In this document: positions 9,436 through 18,400 of the stretch, piece after piece | Position numbering within the stretch: the first letter of the stretch is position 1 | Layout: each line of letters opens with the position of its first letter | Assembly (NCBI RefSeq): GCF_013391805.1 | Contig: NZ_CP058364.1 | Location: forward strand, 372,501-436,500 | Source of the DNA: Galbibacter sp. BG1 | GTDB lineage: Bacteria; Bacteroidota; Bacteroidia; Flavobacteriales; Flavobacteriaceae | Direction of reading: 5' to 3' | DNA: 64,000 nucleotides | Notes under the pieces: generated by a model | Seen by the model: the letters and a program-made list of their open reading frames with translations, nothing else | Told to the model about the DNA's origin: nothing | The model's database searches: none | Program-made: the position numbers and the translations under genes

Positions 9436-9505
9436 CATCTTTGGTCATTACCAAAAAAACTAAAGTGATTATTTAACTAATTTTCAAGCACAAAAGCCTG
9501 AAAAG

Positions 9506-9520
9506 TCCCAAAGTTTGGGA
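9506..9520 (+). promoter_or_regulatory. purB: Hairpin in purB leader
   Basis: Perfect 7-bp inverted repeat TCCCAAA-G-TTTGGGA, 14 bases upstream of the purB ATG. With a single-base loop it is more plausible as a DNA operator-like dyad than as an RNA hairpin. Confidence 0.4.
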
Positions 9521-9534
9521 ATTAACATACAAAC

Positions 9535-10878
9535 ATGCAACTAACACCATTAAATGCTGTTTCTCCAATAGATGGAAGATACCGCAGTAAAACTGAAAGT
9601 TTAGCCGATTTTTTCTCTGAAGAAGCACTCATAAAATACAGGGTACGCGTAGAAATTGAATACTTTATAGCGCTCTGCAACATCCCTTTACCTCAATTAA
9701 AAGAGTTCGACCACTCACTATTTAACGACTTAAGAGCGATCTACGAAGATTTTACGGCTATTGATGCCGCAGCCATTAAGCAAATTGAAAAAACTACCAA
9801 CCACGACGTAAAGGCAGTGGAATATTTTATAAAAGAAAAATTTGATGATCTGGGAATTGATTTATTTAAAGAATTTATACACTTCGGACTCACTTCACAG
9901 GATATCAATAATACTGCAATTCCGCTTTCCATAAAAGAAGCCTTGGAAAAAACATACCTACCACTCTACGAAGATATTGTTACCAAACTTAAGGGCTTGG
10001 CGGCAGAATGGAAAGATGTTTCCATGCTTGCCAGAACACACGGGCAACCAGCTTCCCCTACTCGATTAGGAAAAGAAATTGAGGTTTTTGTGGTAAGACT
10101 GAGCGAACAATTTAGCGGATTGAAGAATATACCTATTGCGGCTAAGTTCGGCGGGGCAACTGGGAATTTTAATGCCCATAAAGTAGCCTACCCTTCTATT
10201 AACTGGAAAGAGTTCGGAACCGAATTCGTAGAAGACAGCCTACAACTGCGTCATTCGTTCCCCACCACACAAATAGAGCATTACGACCATATGGCGGCGC
10301 TATTCGATGCCCTAAAAAGAATCAATACCATCATTATCGATTTCAATAGGGATATGTGGACGTATATTTCCATGGATTATTTCAAGCAAAAAATAAAAAA
10401 GGGAGAAGTGGGCTCTTCTGCCATGCCTCATAAAGTAAACCCTATTGATTTTGAAAATTCTGAAGGAAACTTGGGGATTGCCAACGCCATTTTTGAACAT
10501 TTATCTGGAAAACTACCTATCTCCAGATTGCAAAGGGATTTAACCGATAGTACCGTATTAAGAAATGTGGGAGTTCCTTTTGGACATACCCTTATCGCAT
10601 TTCAATCTACTTTAAAAGGATTGAACAAATTATTACTGAACAACACTAAGTTTGAAGAAGATCTTGAAAATAACTGGGCGGTTGTGGCAGAAGCAATTCA
10701 AACTATATTAAGACGGGAAGGTTATGCAAATCCTTATGAAGCATTAAAGGGCCTTACACGTACCAACGAGAAAATAAACAAACAATCCATCGCTGCATTT
10801 ATTGAAACCCTAGAGGTGTCGGAGGCGGTTAAAAAAGAACTTAAGGCTATTACACCTTCAAATTACACCGGTATTTAA
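9535..10878 (+). CDS. purB: Adenylosuccinate lyase
   Basis: A 447-residue fumarase-superfamily lyase that cleaves SAICAR to AICAR and adenylosuccinate to AMP in purine synthesis. The family signature GSSAMPHKVNPIDFE (about residues 288-302) with the flexible catalytic-Ser loop is intact, as are THGQPASPTRLGKE and TSQDINNTA. The length agrees with the E. coli-type enzyme (456). It is a single-gene unit with its own promoter and a terminator. Confidence 0.97.
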   Translation: MQLTPLNAVSPIDGRYRSKTESLADFFSEEALIKYRVRVEIEYFIALCNIPLPQLKEFDHSLFNDLRAIYEDFTAIDAAAIKQIEKTTNHDVKAVEYFIKEKFDDLGIDLFKEFIHFGLTSQDINNTAIPLSIKEALEKTYLPLYEDIVTKLKGLAAEWKDVSMLARTHGQPASPTRLGKEIEVFVVRLSEQFSGLKNIPIAAKFGGATGNFNAHKVAYPSINWKEFGTEFVEDSLQLRHSFPTTQIEHYDHMAALFDALKRINTIIIDFNRDMWTYISMDYFKQKIKKGEVGSSAMPHKVNPIDFENSEGNLGIANAIFEHLSGKLPISRLQRDLTDSTVLRNVGVPFGHTLIAFQSTLKGLNKLLLNNTKFEEDLENNWAVVAEAIQTILRREGYANPYEALKGLTRTNEKINKQSIAAFIETLEVSEAVKKELKAITPSNYTGI

Positions 10879-10903
10879 GAAACCATAAGATTATACGATT
10901 TCA

Positions 10904-10940
10904 AAAAAGATGTTTTCCTTTAAGAAAGCATCTTTTTTTT
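10904..10940 (+). terminator. Rho-independent terminator after purB
   Basis: AAAGATGTTTTC...GAAAGCATC stem with one G-T pair, followed by nine or more T. It lies 26 bases after the purB stop. Confidence 0.8.
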
Positions 10941-11112
10941 TAAAAAGAACTTTCCAATTCAGAACAGGCTACCCTTATTCATTAGAAATCAATGTTTTTA
11001 AATAGGTCTCTTAATGATTATATTAAGAATATTTAGTATTTTCACTGTAAGATCTTATCGATTCCTCCTCCAACCTATTAATTATTTATAGAAGTAATTA
11101 ACGCTTTACTGT

Positions 11113-11838
11113 ATGAAAAAATACCTCGTAGTACTTTCCTTTTTGTCTTTTCAATTAGGATTTAGTCAAGAAATTGCTGTAGTAGATTCTGCCGCCATCG
11201 ACAAATTAGATAAAATGGGAGCTTACATTGGAACCCTAAATTCCTGTAAATTCTTTTTAGAACGGTCTGTGGATGAAAATGACCTTTATGGTCTTCAAAA
11301 ACATTATTATACCGATGAAATCGCCATGTTTGGACCAGACAAAATGATGGTGAAAAGCAGGGGCACTCTGCACAACAAGGATTATTATTATAATGGAAAG
11401 AACTTTGTTTACTACTCTGCCGGTGAAAACAATTATGTAATATTACCTGCACCCGACAACATCATCTCCATGATAGACAGTATACACACTCATTTTGGGG
11501 TGCGATTTCCTGCTGCCGATGTTTTCTATCCCAGCTTAACGGACGATCTTATCGCAGATTTTCCAGTAATACTTTATTTGGGGGAAGATAAAATAGCGGG
11601 TAAAGAATGTTCCCAAATACTGGCATCGAACGATAAAATGAATGTACAGCTTTGGATTGAAAATAAAGAAAAACCACTACCCATAAAACTGGTCATTATA
11701 CACAAAGACAAGCAACAAAACCAATATGAGGCCACCTTTACCAAATGGGAAATAAACCCTAAAGTAGACAACGCTATGTTTGATTTTGTGCCTCCGGAAA
11801 ATGCGAGAAAAATTAGCATCATGTCCAAATCCAAATAA
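11113..11838 (+). CDS. DUF2092 family exported protein
   Basis: A 241-residue secreted protein with a signal peptide (cleavage expected after GFSQ, about residue 19). The remainder matches DUF2092, a periplasmic family with a LolA/outer-membrane-lipoprotein-sorting fold: a conserved YYYNGKNFVYYS strand pair and a C-terminal TKWEINPKVDNAMFDFVPPENA segment. The usual annotation is 'predicted periplasmic protein'; the ligand is unknown. It precedes the DUF6515 gene by 29 bases on the same strand, and DUF2092/DUF6515 pairs are seen in other flavobacteria, so co-transcription is likely. Confidence 0.8.
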   Translation: MKKYLVVLSFLSFQLGFSQEIAVVDSAAIDKLDKMGAYIGTLNSCKFFLERSVDENDLYGLQKHYYTDEIAMFGPDKMMVKSRGTLHNKDYYYNGKNFVYYSAGENNYVILPAPDNIISMIDSIHTHFGVRFPAADVFYPSLTDDLIADFPVILYLGEDKIAGKECSQILASNDKMNVQLWIENKEKPLPIKLVIIHKDKQQNQYEATFTKWEINPKVDNAMFDFVPPENARKISIMSKSK

Positions 11839-11867
11839 AACTTTAGGTAAATTAAAAAGCTATTAAG

Positions 11868-12890
11868 ATGAATACACTCATAAAAAACATAATTTCGTTA
11901 GGCAAGGTACTACTGTTTACAGTGCTCTTAACCCTACCATTATCCTCATTAGAAGCACAACGGTTTGGCCATGGAGCAAGTCGAGGGGGTGGTGGCTTTT
12001 CTAAACCTTCAGGAGGCCGTTCCATAAATGGAGGTTTTCAAAAACAGCCAAACAGAAATTTTTCTTCTTCTAGGCCTTCTACCATGCCCAGCACAAGACC
12101 TTCTACAAAACCTTCTTTTAGCAATAGTGGTAGCCGTGATATTTCGAGGCCAAGTACGAGTAAGCCTAAAATTGATAGAGGAAACACCAATATTAAAAAC
12201 AACCACAATCGAGATTTCTCCAATTCCAAAGTGGTTAATAAACCTCGAACAAAAAATAATGTAAATATTGACAATAGCCGTAGAAATAATGTGAACGTAC
12301 GAAATAATAATATTAACATTAACAATCGGCACACAGTGGTGGTTGCCAATCCAAGACCATACCGCCGACCTCCATATAGGTATGGTGGTTTTGGCTATTA
12401 TTGTTACCACCCTTATTACTACCATCCCTTTAGGCCCTTTTATTGGGGGCCTATCTGGCATCCTTGGGGGTTCTTTATAGCTTCCATGGCCACCACAGCT
12501 ATTATTGTTAGTATTGAAAATCAAAATTATTATTACGATCAAGGAAATTATTACAACAAGGTTGAAGATGGCTACACCGTTATACAGGCTCCCGTGGGTG
12601 CAACTATAAAAGTACTGCCAGACGGTTACGAAGTAGTTTCTGAAGGTGGGGAAGGTGGCACAACCAATAATTATTATTACGGAGGTGCATACTATGAAAA
12701 GTCGGATGATGGTTATACAGTAGTTCCTCCAACAGCCGGTACCGTTGTGGAAAATTTACCAGAAGGCGCCGAGGAAGTCCGCATTGGAGACCAGACCTAC
12801 GTAAAATATGGAGAGACATACTACCAACCAGTTAAAGTAGACGGCAAAAACCAATATGAAGTTGCCGATGTTAAGCAAGAAGACGAATAA
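11868..12890 (+). CDS. DUF6515 family exported protein with low-complexity N-terminus
   Basis: A 340-residue secreted protein. A signal peptide (about 1-30) leads into a Gly/Arg/Ser/Pro-rich stretch (about 35-95), an Asn-rich stretch (about 100-155), an aromatic YHPYYYHPFRPFYW segment, and one hydrophobic helix (FFIASMATTAIIVSI). The C-terminal half contains three diverged copies of a unit running YY...DGYTV(I/V)..P.GA....LP.G.E.V (about 225-340), the DUF6515 domain. The basic, Asn-rich middle is typical of cell-surface or nucleic-acid-sticking proteins, but no function is established. Confidence 0.8.
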   Translation: MNTLIKNIISLGKVLLFTVLLTLPLSSLEAQRFGHGASRGGGGFSKPSGGRSINGGFQKQPNRNFSSSRPSTMPSTRPSTKPSFSNSGSRDISRPSTSKPKIDRGNTNIKNNHNRDFSNSKVVNKPRTKNNVNIDNSRRNNVNVRNNNININNRHTVVVANPRPYRRPPYRYGGFGYYCYHPYYYHPFRPFYWGPIWHPWGFFIASMATTAIIVSIENQNYYYDQGNYYNKVEDGYTVIQAPVGATIKVLPDGYEVVSEGGEGGTTNNYYYGGAYYEKSDDGYTVVPPTAGTVVENLPEGAEEVRIGDQTYVKYGETYYQPVKVDGKNQYEVADVKQEDE

Positions 12891-12902
12891 AATTTTAAAA
12901 TA

Positions 12903-13229
12903 TTGAATTGGATTATTTTAATTATAGCCGGCCTCTTTGAGGTCGGCTTTGCTACATGTTTAGGCAAGGCTAAGCACGCAGAAGGAAACACAGCCCATTT
13001 ATGGTATGGTGGTTTTATAGTATGCTTAGCCATCAGCATGCTATTGCTTATAAAGGCCACCGAGACTTTACCCATTGGTACCGCTTATGCCGTTTGGACT
13101 GGAATTGGTGCAGTGGGAACCGTATTGGTTGGTGTTATTATTTTTAATGAACCAGCTGATTTTTGGAGACTTTTCTTTATTACCACCTTGATAATCTCCC
13201 TAGTAGGATTAAAGTTTGTTTCCCATTAA
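12903..13229 (+). CDS. sugE: SMR-family guanidinium exporter, SugE/Gdx type
   Basis: A 108-residue four-helix small multidrug resistance protein with the essential membrane Glu13 (AGLFEVGFA). The strongly conserved ATETLPIGTAYAVWTGIG segment places it in the SugE/Gdx branch, which exports guanidinium in exchange for protons as an antiparallel homodimer, rather than the promiscuous EmrE branch. The start is TTG, 12 bases after the DUF6515 stop, with no ATG available; low expression by read-through is possible. No guanidine riboswitch is visible upstream. Confidence 0.88.
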   Translation: MNWIILIIAGLFEVGFATCLGKAKHAEGNTAHLWYGGFIVCLAISMLLLIKATETLPIGTAYAVWTGIGAVGTVLVGVIIFNEPADFWRLFFITTLIISLVGLKFVSH

Positions 13230-13285
13230 TGAGCATTTTGCTATCTTCGAAGTTTAACAACCACAAATTATAAATTCTCAAACCA

Positions 13286-13657
13286 ATGAAGTTAAACTTT
13301 TCCCTTTTAATAGCGGTACTCTTAACAGTAGTTATAACAAGTTGCAATGAAACTAAATCCAGCGAAATGATTACCCACAGTGTCTTTTTTAAGTTAAAAC
13401 ATCCAAAAGGATCAGAAGCGGAAAAAGCTTTTATTGAAAAAGCAACCGCATTACAATCCATCCCCACCGTTAAAAACATGAAAGCCGTTAAGGAAATTGG
13501 AAAAAAGAATGATTTTGATTGGGGACTCACCATGCAATTTGAAACTCAAGAAGATTACGACACCTACAATAACCACCCAGACCATGTAAATTTCGTTGAG
13601 AATGTTTGGAAAAAAGAGGTAGTAGACTTTATGGAGATTGATTATATAGCGAATTGA
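13286..13657 (+). CDS. Dabb-domain lipoprotein
   Basis: A 123-residue protein: a lipoprotein signal (lipobox VITSC, Cys about 20) followed by one stress-responsive alpha/beta-barrel (Dabb) domain, recognised by MITHSVFFKLKHP at its start and the YNNHPDHVNFVENVWKKEV segment at its end. Dabb domains dimerise like ferredoxin-fold monooxygenases; an envelope-anchored version is common in flavobacteria and its role is unknown. It is probably its own transcription unit. Confidence 0.82.
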   Translation: MKLNFSLLIAVLLTVVITSCNETKSSEMITHSVFFKLKHPKGSEAEKAFIEKATALQSIPTVKNMKAVKEIGKKNDFDWGLTMQFETQEDYDTYNNHPDHVNFVENVWKKEVVDFMEIDYIAN

Positions 13658-13751
13658 TTTTCTTTTGCTAAATAAACAGGCAAAACTTTCGAGCACGCCA
13701 TCAAATAATCGATAATAGGTTACTACAAATTCAAAAACCTTACAAGATCAA

Positions 13752-14492
13752 ATGCCATTTACTTTCTCACATCCAGCAATAGTTTTACCATTAAATTACT
13801 TGCCTAAAAAATGGTTTTCGTTAACTGGATTAGTAATCGGAAGTATAACCCCTGATTTTGAATATTTTTTAAGGATGAGAATTGAAAGTAATTATAGCCA
13901 TACAATTGCTGGGATTTTTTGGTTCGACTTACCATTAGGACTTTTACTAGCTTTTATTTTTCATCAGATTGTTCGAGACAGCTTATTGGACAATTTACCT
14001 ATTGTTTTAAAGTCAAGATTTTTTCGCTTTAAAAAGTTTAATTGGATTAATAGCTTTAAAAGAAATTGGTTTGCAATTATAATTTCTATTTTAATTGGTG
14101 CAGTTTCACATATTTTTTGGGATAGTTTTACCCATCACAATGGATATTTCGTTCAAAAAATCCCAATATTATTGAACAGCATTGAAATTCTAGGCAAGCC
14201 AATATATATTTTGAAAATTCTACAACATTCGAGTACGTTAGTTGGTGGGTGCATTATCGCCTTAGTTATATATCGATTACCAAGAGAGTTTGGAATTAGT
14301 GCAAATGTTAATCTTAAATTCTGGCTGATTTTAATCGGGCTAACATTTATAATCACATTAATTAGGATTTTTAGTGGACTTGACATCAAACAATACGGAA
14401 ATGTTATCGCAACTGCAATTTCAGCGGGAATTATAAGTTTGATTTTGACCCCCTTAATTTTAAAAAAACAAACTCATACAAAAAAGGTATAA
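13752..14492 (+). CDS. DUF4184 family membrane protein
   Basis: A 246-residue inner-membrane protein with the DUF4184 hallmarks: an N-terminal MPFTFSHPAIVLPL motif, GSITPDFEYFLRM, and an HIFWDSFTHHNG motif in the middle. The arrangement of His and Asp residues (SHP, TPDFEYF, WDSFTHH) resembles the YdjM/DUF457 family of membrane-bound metal-dependent hydrolases. About six hydrophobic segments. It is more AT-rich than its left neighbours and is followed by a 43-bp repeat array, so it may be a later arrival. Confidence 0.8.
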   Translation: MPFTFSHPAIVLPLNYLPKKWFSLTGLVIGSITPDFEYFLRMRIESNYSHTIAGIFWFDLPLGLLLAFIFHQIVRDSLLDNLPIVLKSRFFRFKKFNWINSFKRNWFAIIISILIGAVSHIFWDSFTHHNGYFVQKIPILLNSIEILGKPIYILKILQHSSTLVGGCIIALVIYRLPREFGISANVNLKFWLILIGLTFIITLIRIFSGLDIKQYGNVIATAISAGIISLILTPLILKKQTHTKKV

Positions 14493-14611
14493 CCAAAATT
14501 CGGTTAGTTTCGATTGCGTCCTAATTTACTAAAGATTGTTTTTACCTATAATTATCAGGAATTAATCCCGCCCCCCTTAAAATAAAATCGAAATAAGAAA
14601 ATATCAAGAAA
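14493..14611. other. Intergenic, AACC/GGTT dyad after DUF4184 gene
   Basis: Just after the stop there is an AACC-AAAATTC-GGTT dyad without a clear T tract. Otherwise nothing is seen before the repeat array begins. Confidence 0.4.
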
Positions 14612-14956
14612 TTTTAAACGTATCCCGATAAGTAATAAAACATATCTGCCGAGCTCTTGAACGTGTCCCGATACATTGTGGGACGTATCCAGCGACATCC
14701 TGAACATATCCTAATACGTTGATGAACGTAACTGACGAGGTTTTAAATATCTCCTGATACGTTAAGGCACGTATCCAGAGAGGTTTAAAATGTGTCCCGA
14801 TACGTTGTGGGACGTGTCCAATGAGATCTTGAACGTCTCCCGATACGTCAAGGGACGTATCCAGAGGGGTCTTGGACGTGTACAGATCGCTATACGACGT
14901 GTCCAACTGGTTGTCAGACGTCTCCCGATACGTTAAGAAACGTATCGAGTGAGGTT
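14612..14956. repeat. Array of eight ~43-bp tandem repeats, hairpin-forming
   Basis: Units start at about 14612, 14657, 14700, 14743, 14786, 14829, 14872 and 14914; most are exactly 43 bp and diverged. Each unit contains GATACGT-(6 bases)-ACGTATC or a near variant, a 7-8 bp inverted repeat (perfect in the units at 14743, 14829 and 14914). Within a unit the GACGTNTCC-like core appears twice about 21-22 bp apart. The array is more GC-rich than its surroundings and lies between convergent genes. It is not a CRISPR: there are no unique spacers. Confidence 0.9.
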
Positions 14957-14996
14957 TTTTAACGCGCTCGCCCCCATTAAAACGTATAAATTGGAT

Positions 14997-16301
14997 TTAA
15001 GCTACGGGTTTTCCGTATAAATCGAAATCGCCAGCCTCTTCAACTATAATATTGGCGAATTCACCCGTTTTAAGATAATATTGAGATGCATCGATCAATA
15101 CTTCGTTATCCACATCGGGAGAATCGAACTCGGTTCTTCCTACAAAATAATTTCCTTCTTTTCTATCGATGACACAACGAAAAGTCTTTCCTACTTTTTC
15201 CTGATTCAATTCCCAAGATATTTGAGATTGAATATCCATAATCTCGGAAGCCCTTTGTTGCTTGACTTCTTCAGGCACATCATCTTCTAAATTGTAAGCA
15301 TGGGTGTTTTCTTCGTGACTGTAAGTAAAGCATCCTAAACGTTCAAAACGCATCTCTTTAACCCATTCTTTTAAGGTTTGGAAATCTTCTTCCGTCTCCC
15401 CAGGATAACCAACAATTAAAGTGGTCCTAATAGCCATATGGGGTACCGCTTCCCTAAAATCCTTAAGAAGTTTTGTGGTTTTTGCCTGCGTTGTTCCCCG
15501 TCGCATGGATTTTAAGATGGCATCAGAAATATGTTGAAGCGGAATATCGATATAATTACAAACTTTAGGCTCATTTTTCATTACTTCCAACACATCCATA
15601 GGGAATCCTGTAGGGAAGGCATAATGTAAGCGTATCCATTCAACACCTTCAACTTTTACAAGTTCCTTAAGCAAATCTGCAAGCGCACGCTTTTTGTATA
15701 AATCGAGTCCGTAGTAGGTAAGGTCCTGTGCGATAAGCACTAATTCTTTAACCCCATTAGCCGCCAGTTTTTCCGCCTCTTTAACCAAATCTTCTATCGG
15801 TGTACTTTTGTGCTTTCCTCTCATTAAAGGGATTGCGCAAAAACTACAGGGACGGTCGCAACCTTCGGCTATTTTTAAATATGCATAGTTTTTTGGAGTA
15901 GTGGTTAACCGTTCCCCTATAAGTTCATGCCTATAATCGGCCCCCAACGCTTTTAAAAGGCTAGGAAGTTCTGTAGTTCCAAAATATTGATCCACATCTG
16001 GAATTTCCTTTTCTAAATCGGGTTTATATCGCTCGCTTAAACAACCGGTTACAAAAACTTTATCTACTTCTCCTTGCTCTTTTTTCTGAAGGAACTCTAA
16101 AATAGTATTTACACTTTCTTCCTTGGCATTATTTATAAAACCACAGGTATTGATAACCACTACATTCCCTTCCTCTTCATGAACAACTTCTTTGCCACCT
16201 GCCTTTAGTTGCCCCATAAGTACTTCACTATCGTACACATTTTTGGAACACCCAAGGGTTACTACATTGATCTTATTCTTCTTTAAAGATTTTGTTCTCA
16301 T
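14997..16301 (-). CDS. rimO: Ribosomal protein uS12 methylthiotransferase
   Basis: A 434-residue radical-SAM methylthiotransferase that adds a methylthio group to the conserved Asp of ribosomal protein S12. In order: an N-terminal UPF0004 domain with three cluster Cys (TLGCSKNVYDSEVL, INTCGFI, TGCLSERY), the radical-SAM CDRPCSFCAIP motif (about residues 145-155), and a C-terminal TRAM domain. The RGKHKS sequence after the CxxxCxxC motif is typical of RimO rather than MiaB. It is convergent with the repeat array. Confidence 0.96.
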   Translation of the reverse strand: MRTKSLKKNKINVVTLGCSKNVYDSEVLMGQLKAGGKEVVHEEEGNVVVINTCGFINNAKEESVNTILEFLQKKEQGEVDKVFVTGCLSERYKPDLEKEIPDVDQYFGTTELPSLLKALGADYRHELIGERLTTTPKNYAYLKIAEGCDRPCSFCAIPLMRGKHKSTPIEDLVKEAEKLAANGVKELVLIAQDLTYYGLDLYKKRALADLLKELVKVEGVEWIRLHYAFPTGFPMDVLEVMKNEPKVCNYIDIPLQHISDAILKSMRRGTTQAKTTKLLKDFREAVPHMAIRTTLIVGYPGETEEDFQTLKEWVKEMRFERLGCFTYSHEENTHAYNLEDDVPEEVKQQRASEIMDIQSQISWELNQEKVGKTFRCVIDRKEGNYFVGRTEFDSPDVDNEVLIDASQYYLKTGEFANIIVEEAGDFDLYGKPVA

Positions 16302-16431
16302 ACTACCTATTGTTATGCGACATTTCCATTTTCGATATTCAGAAAAAACAGAAAAATGCTTATTTTAAAACAGTGGGCAAAATTACGATTTGAAAGTGTA
16401 TAAAACGAAGATAATTGAATTAAATATTTGT

Positions 16432-16710
16432 TTAAGAACCAAAAACTTGCTGTAAATATGGAATTAAGGTAGGTTCGTAGTATCGCAGTGCCGAAAGCAG
16501 GATAACACATACTCCAACAAAATACCAATTGTACTTTTCATGCTTCATTATATAAAAGCCTATTCCGGCAGTAATCCCTAAGAAAATAGCAATTATTAAA
16601 TTAGGCCAAAGCCATAAACCCTGAAAAATAGCATAGATTTTTACCGCTGCATAGAACAAACAATAGTAAGCGATTATCTTTGTAAAGGTTATTTTATATC
16701 TTTCTTTCAT
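16432..16710 (-). CDS. Small membrane protein of unknown function
   Basis: A 92-residue hydrophobic protein with three predicted membrane helices (about 10-30, 34-55 and 63-78) and a basic N-terminus (MKERYKITFTK). I do not recognise the family. It starts 2 bases after the amidase stop on the same strand, so it is very probably translated from the same message. The helical pattern and an ATG start make it look like a real gene rather than a chance frame. Confidence 0.6.
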   Translation of the reverse strand: MKERYKITFTKIIAYYCLFYAAVKIYAIFQGLWLWPNLIIAIFLGITAGIGFYIMKHEKYNWYFVGVCVILLSALRYYEPTLIPYLQQVFGS

Positions 16711-16712
16711 AA

Positions 16713-18359
16713 TTATTGGTAATCCTTTGGCAATTTACGAATAGGAAACTCCTGCTCAAAGAAAAATGCCAATTGCAACAATAGTTCTTCCCTAAATGGC
16801 TTCCCAATAAAAGTAATACTCTTTGGTTCTCCGGAATTTTTATACCCCATTGGCAATGCCAAAGCGGGATACTTGGCTACGGCAGCATAAGCCGCATGAT
16901 AATTGTTTATGGAAAGTACGGCGTCAACTTTATACACACCAAAAGCTGTTTCAAAAAATTTACGCCCGTTGTACTGCAAACTATCTTTTACAAGGGCCAA
17001 CTCATCCAGCGAAGTAGTATCTGCCAAAATTCCATCGAATAGTTCCTGTTTGTAGGGTGCCCGAAGGGTAGTATCTTTCAAGTTAAAATCTACTATGTCT
17101 TGAATATTCTTTACCCGCACTTGTTTACTGGCGTTGCTTTTTAAATAATTTGCAAGATCGTTTTTCATATCTATATTCAACAGCGTTAGAAATCCGTTTA
17201 AATTAACCTCTGGAGTTTCTATTTCCACAATTTCGATCCCAACGGAACGCCACTTCTCTACCGTGCTTTTATACATTGAGTCGCTTTCCATTAAACTTTT
17301 AAGGGCTCCTAGCTTAATGGTATCCACAGAGATGTTGGTAAGTTCGGAATAATAGTTTGTATTGGAACTAATGGACGCACTATCGTTATCATCCTTCCCT
17401 TTTAAGGCATCGAGAAGTATGGCATTATCTGTTACATTTTTGGTCATAGGTCCGGGTGTGTCGAGGGTACTGGAAATAGGTACAATTCCAGACCGACTTA
17501 AAACACCGATTGTAGGCTTTAAACCTACTACAGAATTCTGACTTGAAGGTGATAAAATAGAACCCGCTGTTTCCGTACCCACCGCTGCAACTGCATAGTT
17601 GGCAGCTGTAACCGCTCCACTCCCCGAACTAGAACCTCCCGATTCAAAAACTTTTCTTCCGTAGGGGTTAAGCGTTTGCCCACCGATGGCAGAATATCCA
17701 AGTGGACAACCATCGCAAAAATAATAGGCCCATTCACTTAAATTTACTTTCCCTAGAATAAGAGCTCCGTGCTCTTTTAACCGTTGCGTGATAAATGCAT
17801 CCCCAGCATAGTTTTCTTTTAAAGCCACCGCACCCGCTGTGGTAGGCATACCATCACTACCAATGTTGTCTTTTAGCAGTATGGGCATTCCAAAAATAGG
17901 GTTCGGAAGTGTTTTATTCTGTTTGAAAAAACGATCCTTTTCTTCCGCTTCCTTAATTACATTGGTATTTAAACTAATAATAGCATGCAAGGAAGTAGTC
18001 GGGTTGCTTTCGTATTTATGAATTCTAAACAAATAAAACAAAGTGAGCTCTTTATAAGATAGATTGCCATTGGCCACATGCTCTTGAAGGCTCGGGATAT
18101 CCTTCTCCAGTATTAACGGTTTGAGCTCCTCGTATCTGTCTTCTCCAAAGTCCTTCAATTCTTTCCGAAAAGACGCAAAAATATCATCTCGATCTATCTT
18201 AGACTGTAATAATTTAAAGCGCATACGCTCATTTTCGTGGGCTTGTTGCTTCTCTATCTCCAGAGTTTCGTTGTTGGTAATTGATTCTTTTTTGGTATCG
18301 GTATTTTCTTTACAACTGTACAAACAACAAACAAAGAGTAGAAAGAATATCTTTTTCAT
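16713..18359 (-). CDS. Amidase-signature family lipoprotein
   Basis: A 548-residue amidase with a lipoprotein signal (CCLYSC, Cys about 16). The amidase signature is complete: catalytic Lys in MPILLKDNIG, the Gly/Ser-rich GGSSSGSGAVTAANYAVAAV carrying the cis-Ser, and the nucleophile in GTETAGSI. Family members hydrolyse amide bonds of varied substrates (peptide amides, fatty acid amides). An envelope-anchored amidase suggests an extracytoplasmic substrate. An N-terminal region of about 90 residues, Glu/Lys-rich, precedes the catalytic fold. It stands between rimO and ftsY and may be an insertion into that conserved block. Confidence 0.9.
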   Translation of the reverse strand: MKKIFFLLFVCCLYSCKENTDTKKESITNNETLEIEKQQAHENERMRFKLLQSKIDRDDIFASFRKELKDFGEDRYEELKPLILEKDIPSLQEHVANGNLSYKELTLFYLFRIHKYESNPTTSLHAIISLNTNVIKEAEEKDRFFKQNKTLPNPIFGMPILLKDNIGSDGMPTTAGAVALKENYAGDAFITQRLKEHGALILGKVNLSEWAYYFCDGCPLGYSAIGGQTLNPYGRKVFESGGSSSGSGAVTAANYAVAAVGTETAGSILSPSSQNSVVGLKPTIGVLSRSGIVPISSTLDTPGPMTKNVTDNAILLDALKGKDDNDSASISSNTNYYSELTNISVDTIKLGALKSLMESDSMYKSTVEKWRSVGIEIVEIETPEVNLNGFLTLLNIDMKNDLANYLKSNASKQVRVKNIQDIVDFNLKDTTLRAPYKQELFDGILADTTSLDELALVKDSLQYNGRKFFETAFGVYKVDAVLSINNYHAAYAAVAKYPALALPMGYKNSGEPKSITFIGKPFREELLLQLAFFFEQEFPIRKLPKDYQ

Positions 18360-18400
18360 AAGCTTGGCTTTTCATTAAAGATAAAATGTTTTCAGCAAAG

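Larger units (their letters stand above)
9068..9534. other. Intergenic region between the export operon and purB
   Basis: About 467 AT-rich bases between divergently transcribed genes. I see the purB promoter (9405-9435) and a leader hairpin (9506-9520). I see no convincing gene; short open frames here lack any protein-like composition. Confidence 0.6.

Noticed and set aside
12009-12542. Minus-strand frame of 177 codons opposite the DUF6515 gene
   Set aside because: Opposite a low-complexity, Asn-rich coding region; Ile/Val-rich nonsense composition and no start signal.
12891-12902. Guanidine riboswitch before sugE
   Set aside because: Only 12 bases separate sugE from the DUF6515 stop, and no structured leader is present.
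14604-14906. Open reading frame of 100 codons on the minus strand through the 43-bp array
   Set aside because: It is a by-product of the tandem repeats: the protein repeats with them, has no start context and no known domain.
14612-14956. CRISPR array
   Set aside because: Units are contiguous, diverged and have no unique spacers; no cas gene is near.
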